Shown: piece after piece, positions 20,235-29,236 of the stretch
How positions within the stretch are numbered: position 1 is the first letter of the stretch
Layout of the letters: each line of letters starts with the position of its first letter
Assembly (NCBI GenBank): GCA_902595125.1
Contig: CACJOY010000004.1
Coordinates: forward strand, 1 to 64,000
Reading direction: 5' to 3'
DNA from: an uncultured Pelagibacteraceae bacterium
GTDB lineage: Bacteria; Pseudomonadota; Alphaproteobacteria; Pelagibacterales; Pelagibacteraceae
Length of the DNA stretch: 64,000 nucleotides
The notes under the pieces: model-generated
The model's input: the letters and a program-made list of their open reading frames with translations, nothing else
What the model was told of the DNA's origin: nothing
Databases searched by the model: none
Position numbers and translations under genes: made by a program

Positions 20235-21488
20235 ATGAGCTCAGAAACAAAACAAATTTTAACAACAGATGGAATTCCTTTAGAGGTAAGTCTTAAAAAA
20301 GCTGAAAGAAGAAATAAGATTAAAGCATTCTTGCTAGTAGCTCCTTTACTATTATTTATAATTATCACTTATGTTCTTCCTATTGGAGACATGCTCATGA
20401 GAAGTGTGGATGATAAAATGGTTACTCAAATGCTTCCCAAAACTTTTAAAGCTATGGAAAAATGGGATGGGAAAGAGTTACCAGAGGAAGAAGTTTTTGC
20501 TGCTTTTCATTCAGATTTCATAAAGCTAGTAGAGGAAAAACGTGAGGGAAAATTATCTACACAACTAAATTATACCAAAAACGGATTTAAAAGTATTATT
20601 AAAAAATTAAGAAGAAAATCAAAATCCTTTGAAGATGGAAATTATAAAGAACAAATAATGGCAGTCCACAAAAGATGGGCTAATGTTGAATATTGGCAAG
20701 CGATTAAAAGAAGAGCTCCAGCATATACTGGCCAGAAATATCTAAAGGGTATGGATATGTTCAAAAATGAAAGTGGAGAAATAGTTAGTGTTTCAGAAGA
20801 TAGAAGGATTCATAGAGTTCTATGGTTGAGAACTTTAGAAATTGCATTCTTTGTAACAGTGTTTTGTTTTTTAATGGCATATCCAATAGCTCATTTGTTG
20901 GCAACTTTACCTATGAAGTATAGCAACCTACTAATGATCTGTGTTCTTCTTCCATTTTGGACATCATTACTTGTAAGAACAGCTAGTTGGATGATTTTGT
21001 TGCAACAACAGGGTTTGGTTAATGATTTCTTTGTTGGGATAGGATTAGTAGCTGATGATAATAGGCCTGAAATGATGTTTAATAAGACAGGTAGCTATGT
21101 TGCAATGACGCAAATCCTATTACCTTTTATGGTTTTGCCGCTTTATAGTGTGATGAAAACAATTTCTCCAAGCTTGATGAGAGCTGGAAAGTCTTTGGGC
21201 GGAACCCCTTTTGTGGCTTTTTGGAAAGTTTATTTTCCATTAACTATCCCAGGTATTGGAGCTGGTTGTTTATTAGTTTTTATACTAGCTATAGGTTATT
21301 ATATAACTCCAGCATTAGTTGGAGGAGCCTCTGGTACATTGATTAGTAACCAAATTGCTTTTCATATGAAGAGTACGCTTGATTGGAGTTTTGCATCAGC
21401 AATGGGCTTAATGTTATTGACTGGAGTTTTAGCAATTTACTGGGTGTATAATAAATTAGTTGGAATAGATAACATTAAATTAGGATAA
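20235..21488 (+). CDS. PotB-like ABC transporter permease
   Basis: Hydrophobic segments plus permease EAA-like loop RAGKSLGGTPFVAFWKVYFPLTIPG. Confidence 0.88.
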   Translation: MSSETKQILTTDGIPLEVSLKKAERRNKIKAFLLVAPLLLFIIITYVLPIGDMLMRSVDDKMVTQMLPKTFKAMEKWDGKELPEEEVFAAFHSDFIKLVEEKREGKLSTQLNYTKNGFKSIIKKLRRKSKSFEDGNYKEQIMAVHKRWANVEYWQAIKRRAPAYTGQKYLKGMDMFKNESGEIVSVSEDRRIHRVLWLRTLEIAFFVTVFCFLMAYPIAHLLATLPMKYSNLLMICVLLPFWTSLLVRTASWMILLQQQGLVNDFFVGIGLVADDNRPEMMFNKTGSYVAMTQILLPFMVLPLYSVMKTISPSLMRAGKSLGGTPFVAFWKVYFPLTIPGIGAGCLLVFILAIGYYITPALVGGASGTLISNQIAFHMKSTLDWSFASAMGLMLLTGVLAIYWVYNKLVGIDNIKLG

Positions 21489-21492
21489 AAAG

Positions 21493-22347
21493 ATGGCTTT
21501 ACCAAAATATACAGAACCACATTATAGAATTTGGCATTATATTTATTTGACTATTTGTGCGGCAGTTTTCTTTTTTCTTATAGCTCCATTATTCGTAATT
21601 TTTCCATTATCTTTTAACGCTGAAGAATTTTTAGTTTTTTCTGATGGAATGAAAAGTCTAGATCCTGATGCGTTTTCATTAAGATGGTATAAGGACATGA
21701 TTTATGGAACCAAAAATCCTTGGGGTTTAGCTACAAAAAATAGTTTTATTATTGCTATCTTTGCAACGATTGGCTCAGTCATTTTGGGAACAGTTGCTGC
21801 GTTAGGTTTAAGCAGCAGACATATGCCTTACAAAGGTTTAATCATGGCAGTTTTAATATCCCCAATGATTGTACCATTAATTATTTCTGGAGTAGCAATA
21901 TTTTTTTTTATGGCTAAAGCTGGTTTGGCAGCAACTCATTTAGGAATTATTCTTGCACATATTATTTTAGGCACACCATTTGTAGTTATAACAGTTACTG
22001 CTACTTTATCAGGGTTTGATCATAGTGTTACGAGAGCTGCAGCAAGTCTTGGTAGTAATCCAGTTAATACTTTTATGAAAATTACTCTACCACTAATTTT
22101 ACCAGGTGTTATCTCGGGTGGACTATTTGCTTTTGTAACTTCATTTGATGAAGTCGTAGTAGTCTTATTCTTAGCTGGATTAGAAAACACAACTATACCA
22201 ATTCAAATGTGGACAGGTTTAAGAGAACAGTTAAGTCCAACTATTCTTGCTGTTGCAACTTGTCTAATCATTTTATCAACATTAATATTAGTTACTGCTG
22301 AACTCTTAAGAAGAAGGTCTGAGAGACTCAGAGGTATAAATCAATAG
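21493..22347 (+). CDS. PotC-like ABC transporter permease
   Basis: TM pattern plus EAA-like loop RAAASLGSNPVNTFMKITLPLILPG. Confidence 0.9.
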   Translation: MALPKYTEPHYRIWHYIYLTICAAVFFFLIAPLFVIFPLSFNAEEFLVFSDGMKSLDPDAFSLRWYKDMIYGTKNPWGLATKNSFIIAIFATIGSVILGTVAALGLSSRHMPYKGLIMAVLISPMIVPLIISGVAIFFFMAKAGLAATHLGIILAHIILGTPFVVITVTATLSGFDHSVTRAAASLGSNPVNTFMKITLPLILPGVISGGLFAFVTSFDEVVVVLFLAGLENTTIPIQMWTGLREQLSPTILAVATCLIILSTLILVTAELLRRRSERLRGINQ

Positions 22348-22360
22348 TAAATATCATTTT

Positions 22361-24583
22361 ATGAAGATCAAGAATGTAGTAGTGATTGGTTCAGGAACAA
22401 TGGGAAGTGGGATAGCTGCTCATTTATGTAATGCAAGCGTGCCAGTGACCTTACTAGATTTAAAAACAGAAATTAGCGAAAAAGCTAGAGATAGAATTTA
22501 TAAATCAAGACCACCTTTGTTAATCGATAAATCCAAAATCAATAACATTAAAGTTGGAAATATAAATGACGATTTTAATGTAGTTGAGGATGCTGATTGG
22601 ATTGTTGAGGCAGTTGTAGAAAGAATCGATATTAAACATCAAATTTATGAAAAAATTTTTAAATCAAGAAAAGATGGAGCAATTGTTTCTTCAAACACAT
22701 CATCTATTCCAATCAAAGTTTTATCAGAAAATTTAACTGATAAAGAAAAAAAAGATTTTTGCATTACACACTTTTTTAATCCTGTTAGATATATGGGTCT
22801 TTTAGAAATAGTTAAAAATGAAAATAATGATCTAAACAAAATTAATCAATTAAAAGAATTTTGTGAAGTAGAATTGGGTAAAGGGGCAATCATATGTAAC
22901 GATACCCCGGGGTTTTTAGGGAATAGAGTAGGTGTATACGCTATGCAAATAGCAATGACTGAAGCTTTTAAAATGAAACTTTCAGTCGAAGAAGCTGATG
23001 CGATCTTCGGAAGACCAATGGGAATTCCAAAAACTGGTGTATTTGGTCTTTATGACTTGATTGGTATTGATTTAATGGCTGACGTTCTAAAAAGTTTTAT
23101 AAAGGAATTACCAGAAACAGATGAATTTCATGAAGTAGCTAAAGAAATTCCTTTAGTAAAAAAATTAATTGAGTCAGGTTATACTGGAAGAAAAGGCAAG
23201 GGTGGTTTTTATAGAATAAACAAAACAGGAGCCACAAAAATTATGGAGGCAATCAATCTTGAAACCGGCGATTATTTTACGAGTAAAAAGATTGACGTAA
23301 AATCAGACAAAGTAGATCTTAGAGGATTAATTGATAGAAAAGACAAATATGGAGAATATGCATGGTCAGTAATATCTAAAATAATTAAATATGCATCTTC
23401 ATTAGTCCCAGGAATTACAAAAGAATTTAATGACATTGATGAGGCGATGAGACTTGGTTTTAATTGGGCCAAAGGTCCTTTTGAAATGCTTGAGGAAATA
23501 GGGGTTAAAACCTTTTTTGATAAAGTTGATGAGTTTAAGGGAAATAACTTTTTAGAAAGTTTATCGAAAACAAAAAACGAGGATTTTTATGGTGAAAGAC
23601 AAAAATATACAAATATAGAAACTTTAGGAAAAGTTAAAAAAACAGCATCAAGTTTAGATGGAAATGATTCTGCTAAAATTTACAGGTTCAATGATTATAA
23701 TATTGTTGAGTTCACTACTAAAGCTAACGCTTTAGATTATGACTCTATGGATGCTCTTAAAAAAGCTACAGATAAACCTTTAGTAATAATAAATGAAAGT
23801 ATGCAGTTTTCAGCAGGAGTGAACTTAACTTATACAATGCAGTTTGCAGACAAAAAAGATTTTAAATCAATTGAAAAATTTATAAAATATTTTCAAGAAA
23901 CATGTAAACATTTAAAATATTCAAAGTATCCAGTGATTTCGGCTCCTTCAGGACTGACATTAGGTGGTGGTTTTGAAGTAATGGTGCAAAGTAATTTTGT
24001 TGCCTCTCATACAAATATAGTTGTGGGATTAGTTGAAACTATTGTTGGTTTAATTCCAGCAGGTGGTGGGTGTAAAGAGATGTTAGCGAGGTGGCTTGAT
24101 ACAGACGAAGCAAAAGCAGATCCAAATTATGCTCCTCTAAAAGTTTTTGATATTATTGGATATGGAAAGACAGCCACATCTCCTGTTGAGGCAGAACCAA
24201 TGAAATATCTAAGACCAAGTGATAAAAAAATAATGAATAGAAATAGTTTATTGGAAATTTCAAAAAAAATTTTAATGGAAAATAAAGACTTTAAAGCCCC
24301 TGAAGAACCAAAATTTAACCTTCCTGGAAAAGCAGTAAGGGGAGAGATGTATCAAATATTAGATAAACTTTATAATGATAAAATAATATTAGAACATGGT
24401 GTTGAGGTAGCTAAGGAGCTAGCACATGTTTTGAGTGGAGGGGATACCACAATCGATAAAACTTTATCGGAGGATGATTTATTTAAATTAGAATTAGATG
24501 CCTTTATGAGATTAATAGAAACTCAAAAAACTCAAGATAGAATTAAACATACATTGAGTACCGGGAAACCACTAGTAAATTAA
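22361..24583 (+). CDS. Bifunctional 3-hydroxyacyl-CoA dehydrogenase / enoyl-CoA hydratase (HAD domain N-terminal)
   Basis: N-terminal VIGSGTMGSGIAAHL and HFFNPVRYMGLLEIV; C-terminal crotonase-like SGLTLGGGFEVMVQ and VGLIPAGGG. Confidence 0.88.
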   Translation: MKIKNVVVIGSGTMGSGIAAHLCNASVPVTLLDLKTEISEKARDRIYKSRPPLLIDKSKINNIKVGNINDDFNVVEDADWIVEAVVERIDIKHQIYEKIFKSRKDGAIVSSNTSSIPIKVLSENLTDKEKKDFCITHFFNPVRYMGLLEIVKNENNDLNKINQLKEFCEVELGKGAIICNDTPGFLGNRVGVYAMQIAMTEAFKMKLSVEEADAIFGRPMGIPKTGVFGLYDLIGIDLMADVLKSFIKELPETDEFHEVAKEIPLVKKLIESGYTGRKGKGGFYRINKTGATKIMEAINLETGDYFTSKKIDVKSDKVDLRGLIDRKDKYGEYAWSVISKIIKYASSLVPGITKEFNDIDEAMRLGFNWAKGPFEMLEEIGVKTFFDKVDEFKGNNFLESLSKTKNEDFYGERQKYTNIETLGKVKKTASSLDGNDSAKIYRFNDYNIVEFTTKANALDYDSMDALKKATDKPLVIINESMQFSAGVNLTYTMQFADKKDFKSIEKFIKYFQETCKHLKYSKYPVISAPSGLTLGGGFEVMVQSNFVASHTNIVVGLVETIVGLIPAGGGCKEMLARWLDTDEAKADPNYAPLKVFDIIGYGKTATSPVEAEPMKYLRPSDKKIMNRNSLLEISKKILMENKDFKAPEEPKFNLPGKAVRGEMYQILDKLYNDKIILEHGVEVAKELAHVLSGGDTTIDKTLSEDDLFKLELDAFMRLIETQKTQDRIKHTLSTGKPLVN

Positions 24584-24584
24584 G

Positions 24585-25409
24585 ATGTCACAACTTACTG
24601 CCGATGAGATTAAACAATACGATAAAGATGGTTATATTGCTCCAATAAATGTGCTTACAAAAGAAGAAGCAATTCAAGTAAGAAAAGAAATTGAATTAAT
24701 TGAAAAAGAAATGCCTGATGAAATAGATAATTCAGGTAGATATAATGTTCACTTGATTTCTCCAAAATTAGACAAGATAGTCCATAATTCAAATATTTTA
24801 GATTCAGTTGAAAGTATAATTGGTAAAAATATTTTAGTTTGTAGTACTACTTTATTTATTAAAAATGCTTATCAAAAAGGGTTTGTTAGTTACCATCAAG
24901 ATGCAAAATATATTGGATTGGAACCACATAATTGGGTTACAGCTTGGATAGCAATTACAGATTCTAATGAAATAAATGGCTGCATGAGAATGTGGCCCGG
25001 ATCTCATAAGCACCTTAAAAAACATAATCAGAAATTTAATGAGGGAAATTTATTAACAAGAGGCCAAACAATAGAAAATGTTCCTGAAGACCAAATTAAA
25101 CTAATTGAATTAAAAGCAGGACAAATGTCACTTCATCACCCAAGAATAGTTCATGGATCTGGTGTCAACAAAAGTGATGATAGGAGAATAGGTTTTGTTA
25201 TACAGAGTTATATTGGAACTAATGTTAAACAAGTTCTTGGAAAAAATGGTGTCCAGATAGCAAGAGGTTTTGATGAATTCAAATATCACGAAGTAATCAA
25301 TAGAACTAAATTTTTGATGAGTGAGGAAGGAATGTTACTAAGAAAAAGAGAAAACGATAACTTAAAAAAAATTTTTTATAATGGCTCAAATAAAATTGGA
25401 AAATTTTAG
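24585..25409 (+). CDS. Phytanoyl-CoA dioxygenase (PhyH)-family protein
   Basis: HQDAKYIGLEPHNWVTAWIAI (HxD) and HHPRIVHGSGVN. Confidence 0.85.
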   Translation: MSQLTADEIKQYDKDGYIAPINVLTKEEAIQVRKEIELIEKEMPDEIDNSGRYNVHLISPKLDKIVHNSNILDSVESIIGKNILVCSTTLFIKNAYQKGFVSYHQDAKYIGLEPHNWVTAWIAITDSNEINGCMRMWPGSHKHLKKHNQKFNEGNLLTRGQTIENVPEDQIKLIELKAGQMSLHHPRIVHGSGVNKSDDRRIGFVIQSYIGTNVKQVLGKNGVQIARGFDEFKYHEVINRTKFLMSEEGMLLRKRENDNLKKIFYNGSNKIGKF

Positions 25410-26050
25410 TCTAACATTCTTATAGAATTTATAAAATCTGGCCTTAAAACATACTGTGATTTATCTAAATATTTAATTTTTTCCAGAGCTTCTAATCCAT
25501 AAATTACCTTTCCTATTGGGGTATATTCAGTTTCATATAATGGTTCGTCTCTAAGAATTATAAAGAACTGACTATCTTCAGTATTATATTTTTGTGTTCT
25601 TACTAAGCCAACACTGCCTTTGTCAAAGCTAAAAGGAGCATCTATTTCTGAATTAATTGTTCCTAATCCAGATTTGCCAGTTCCAATCTTTCCATAATTT
25701 AAATTTCCTTTTTTACCAAACTCTAGGTCCCCTGCTTGAACAAGTGTGTCCTTTATTACTCTATGGAAAGCTATATCATTATATGCCTCTGATTTAACTA
25801 ATCTCTTAAATCTTTCAACTGCCTTTGGTGAAATATCTGGATAAAGTTCAATTATTACATTTCCACAATCAACATTTAATATTGCAATATTTTTTGGATT
25901 GTTAAAACTAATCTTTTGAGGATCATAATTTTTTACAAATAAACATTTATCTTTTATCAAAATGAAAGAACCAAAAGAAAATAGTGCTAAAATTATTATA
26001 AATATAAAAATTATTTTTTCTGATCTCGATGCCTTAATTTTTTTGATCAT
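25406..26050 (-). CDS. Membrane-anchored cyclophilin-type peptidyl-prolyl isomerase
   Basis: N-terminal TM; FHRVI, DSQFFI motifs. Confidence 0.85.
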   Translation of the reverse strand: MIKKIKASRSEKIIFIFIIILALFSFGSFILIKDKCLFVKNYDPQKISFNNPKNIAILNVDCGNVIIELYPDISPKAVERFKRLVKSEAYNDIAFHRVIKDTLVQAGDLEFGKKGNLNYGKIGTGKSGLGTINSEIDAPFSFDKGSVGLVRTQKYNTEDSQFFIILRDEPLYETEYTPIGKVIYGLEALEKIKYLDKSQYVLRPDFINSIRMLD

Positions 26051-26769
26051 AAAATAAAATTTTGATCAATTTTTAATAAATTTGATTTAATAAAATTTAT
26101 TTTTTTTTCTAAAATTGGATCAAGGTTTTTTAAATTTACTCCAATCATTAAATGTGAAAAAACCTCCGCCATATCTTCAGATGCTGTAGATTGTGAATAT
26201 TCAGAAAAAAAACCTTTAGTATTAGTATATGTATCTAATCCTAATTTATCTGTACAAGTAGAACATTTAGCATACTCAAATTCTTTGTTATTAAAATTAG
26301 ACCAAATTTTTTTATCAAATATATCTTTAAAACTATCATTAATAATATGGAATACCTCATGATGAATCACACGTTCAAAATAGTCCTCATTAAATTTAAT
26401 ATCTAGGATTAGAGTTTTCATTATATTATCTGGAATCCCAGCGGTATTAATCTTTGATATAGATAAATCTTCACATAAAACAATATATTTTAAATTAATC
26501 TTTTTAAGAAAATTTTGATTGTACCTATTTAGATTTTTTTGAATTATTTTATATTTTTGTTCAAGGATTTTTTTTTCAGAATTGTAACAACTTATATTGT
26601 TATCTGCTCCCAATTTGAAGGGTTGTTTAGCATACAAGTATCTTAGCTTGTTTGGAGTTTTGATATCGTAAATTTCTAAATTTGGAATTTTTATAAGATT
26701 ATAAATAGTATCAGCTTGAGTTTGAGTAAAAACAAATAAAGATAGTATAATTAATCTAATTAAGTTCAT
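26047..26769 (-). CDS. Putative secreted zinc metallopeptidase-like protein
   Basis: Signal-like N-terminus; HEVFH (HExxH) motif; downstream SEDMAEVFSHL. Confidence 0.55.
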   Translation of the reverse strand: MNLIRLIILSLFVFTQTQADTIYNLIKIPNLEIYDIKTPNKLRYLYAKQPFKLGADNNISCYNSEKKILEQKYKIIQKNLNRYNQNFLKKINLKYIVLCEDLSISKINTAGIPDNIMKTLILDIKFNEDYFERVIHHEVFHIINDSFKDIFDKKIWSNFNNKEFEYAKCSTCTDKLGLDTYTNTKGFFSEYSQSTASEDMAEVFSHLMIGVNLKNLDPILEKKINFIKSNLLKIDQNFIL

Positions 26770-26822
26770 ATATTTACATATAGAAGATATTCCAATTTAG
26801 ACGAATGTGATACAATTTTACT

Positions 26823-27782
26823 GTGAAAAAAAAAAGAAATAAAAATCCAATCCAACCAGTAAGTGGAACAAAAGTACCACGGTTTGCCGGGCCTTCAACG
26901 TTTGCAAGACTACCGGAGTTAAGAGATGTTGAAAGTTGTGATGTCGCAATTGTTGGGATACCATTTGATGCTGGAACTAGCTACAGACCAGGTGCAAGAT
27001 TTGGGCCACAAAGTATTAGGCAAGCCTCTAGACATTTAAGAACAAATTATCACCCAAGTTATGATGTTGAACCTTTTAAAATCCAACAAGTTGCTGATGC
27101 AGGTGATATTACTTGTAACCCTTTTAATATAGATGAAGCAATCAAACAAATAGAGATAGGAGCAACAGAATTGTTGAATAAAGTTGGCGGAATTATTAGT
27201 CTTGGTGGTGATCATACAATTGCATTTCCTTTGTTAAAAGCAGTGAATAAAATTAATGATGGTCCAGTAGCTTTAGTTCATTTTGATGCGCATTTGGATA
27301 CTTGGGATACTTATTTTGGAGCACCATACACACATGGAACTCCTTTTAGAAGAGCAAGAGAAGAAAACTTATTTTTAGATGATGCATCTATGCATGTAGG
27401 TATAAGAGGTCCTCTGTACAGTAGAGATGATTTAAAAAATGATGAAAGTTTTGGATTTAAAATAATTCATTGTGATGAATTTCAAACTCAAGGTACTGAT
27501 AAGATAGTAGAAAAAATAAAAAAAAGAGTTGGGAGCAATCCTTTATATTTATCTATTGATATAGATGTATTGGATCCTGCTTTTGCTCCTGGAACTGGAA
27601 CGCCAGAAATTGCAGGAATGACTTCAAGAGAAATGGTGAATACTATAAGAGGTTTGTCAGGTTTAAATTTAATTTCAGCTGATGTAGTTGAGGTTTCACC
27701 AGCTTATGATCATGCAGAAGTAACCTCTCTTGCTGCGGCAACTATAGTTTATGAATTAACTAATTTGTTTGCAAAAAAATAA
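26823..27782 (+). CDS. speB: Agmatinase/guanidino-acid ureohydrolase family protein (GTG start)
   Basis: GGDHTIAFP, HFDAHLDTWD, SIDIDVLDPAFAPGTGTPE Mn-binding motifs. Confidence 0.85.
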   Translation: MKKKRNKNPIQPVSGTKVPRFAGPSTFARLPELRDVESCDVAIVGIPFDAGTSYRPGARFGPQSIRQASRHLRTNYHPSYDVEPFKIQQVADAGDITCNPFNIDEAIKQIEIGATELLNKVGGIISLGGDHTIAFPLLKAVNKINDGPVALVHFDAHLDTWDTYFGAPYTHGTPFRRAREENLFLDDASMHVGIRGPLYSRDDLKNDESFGFKIIHCDEFQTQGTDKIVEKIKKRVGSNPLYLSIDIDVLDPAFAPGTGTPEIAGMTSREMVNTIRGLSGLNLISADVVEVSPAYDHAEVTSLAAATIVYELTNLFAKK

Positions 27783-27802
27783 GGAAAGGTTAGGAGTCAA
27801 AT

Positions 27803-29236
27803 ATGGAAAATAAAAAAAATTTTTATATTGATGGAAAATGGGTAACACCAAAAAGCAAAGAAGAAATAAATGTAATCGATCCTGCTACAGAGGAAGAATG
27901 TGCTGTTATATCATTAGGTAATAAAGAAGATATAGATATCGCAGTTATGGCTGCAAAAAAAGCTTATAGTTCTTGGTCATTCTCACCAAAAGAAGAAAGA
28001 ATAAGATTATTAGAAAAGCTTTATGAAAATTATAAAAAAAGATGGGCAGATATTGCTAATGCTATCACTATTGAAATGGGTGCACCAAAAGATTTTGCTA
28101 CAAAACTTCAAGCTGGAACAGGTGCAGCTCATTTAAAATCTTTTATAAGATATTTAAAAAATTTTGAATTTGAAAAACCACTAGGTGATCACGCTCCAAA
28201 TCAAAGACTTATCTATGAACCAAAAGGAGTATGTGCACTAATAACTCCTTGGAATTGGCCAATGAACCAAGTTTGTTTAAAAGTTATGCCTGCAATTGCA
28301 TCTGGATGCACAATGGTTTTAAAACCATCAGAACTTGCACCATTATCGTCAATGATACTCGCTGAACTAATTGATGATACTAAATTTCCCGCGGGAGTAT
28401 TCAACTTAGTTAATGGAGATGGAGCTACAACGGGTGATGCGTTAACAAGCCATCCAGATATAAATATGATTTCTTTTACAGGCTCAACTAGAGCTGGCGC
28501 TTTGATTTCTAAGAATGCTGCTAAAGATTTTAAAAGAGTGAGTTTAGAATTAGGAGGCAAAGGTGCTAATATTATTTTTAAAGATGCTGATCCCGAGGCA
28601 ATTGAAAGAGGCGCTTTAAGATGTTTTAGAAATTCTGGTCAATCGTGCAATGCTCCTACAAGAATGTTGGTAGAAAAATCCATGTATAGTGAGGCAATAG
28701 AAAGATTAAAAAGATATACAGAAAATTTTGAAGTAGGTGATCCTAAAAAAGAAGGAGAGCATATAGGTCCAGTGATTTCTGAAACTCAATATAATAAAAT
28801 TCAAACTTTAATTAAAAAAGGAATTGATGAAGGTGCTAAATTAGTTGCAGGTGGACCAGGTAAACCAGAAGGTTTAGATAAAGGTTATTTTGTAAAACCT
28901 ACTGTATTTGCAGATGTTAATAATAAAATGGAAGTTGCAAGAACAGAAATTTTTGGACCAGTATTATCGGTAATTCCATTTGAAACTGAAGAGGAAGCAA
29001 TAGAAATAGCTAACGACACACCCTATGGTTTAACAAATTATATTCAAACTAAAGACTCAGAAAAAATAAAAAGAGTAGCAAGAAGGTTAAGATCAGGAAT
29101 GGTTGATGTAAATGGAGCGGGTATTGCAGTTGATGCTCCATTCGGAGGCTTTAAACATTCTGGAATAGGAAGAGAAGCCGGAGAACATGGATTAGAGGAA
29201 TTTCTAGAAGTAAAATCTGTAGGTGGTTGGAGTTAA
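27803..29236 (+). CDS. Aldehyde dehydrogenase family protein
   Basis: PWNWPMNQ, FTGSTRAGALI, SLELGGKGAN, SGQSCNAPTR. Confidence 0.92.
   Translation: MENKKNFYIDGKWVTPKSKEEINVIDPATEEECAVISLGNKEDIDIAVMAAKKAYSSWSFSPKEERIRLLEKLYENYKKRWADIANAITIEMGAPKDFATKLQAGTGAAHLKSFIRYLKNFEFEKPLGDHAPNQRLIYEPKGVCALITPWNWPMNQVCLKVMPAIASGCTMVLKPSELAPLSSMILAELIDDTKFPAGVFNLVNGDGATTGDALTSHPDINMISFTGSTRAGALISKNAAKDFKRVSLELGGKGANIIFKDADPEAIERGALRCFRNSGQSCNAPTRMLVEKSMYSEAIERLKRYTENFEVGDPKKEGEHIGPVISETQYNKIQTLIKKGIDEGAKLVAGGPGKPEGLDKGYFVKPTVFADVNNKMEVARTEIFGPVLSVIPFETEEEAIEIANDTPYGLTNYIQTKDSEKIKRVARRLRSGMVDVNGAGIAVDAPFGGFKHSGIGREAGEHGLEEFLEVKSVGGWS

Noticed and set aside
28213-28560. 115-aa minus-strand ORF
   Set aside because: Antisense shadow of an aldehyde dehydrogenase gene
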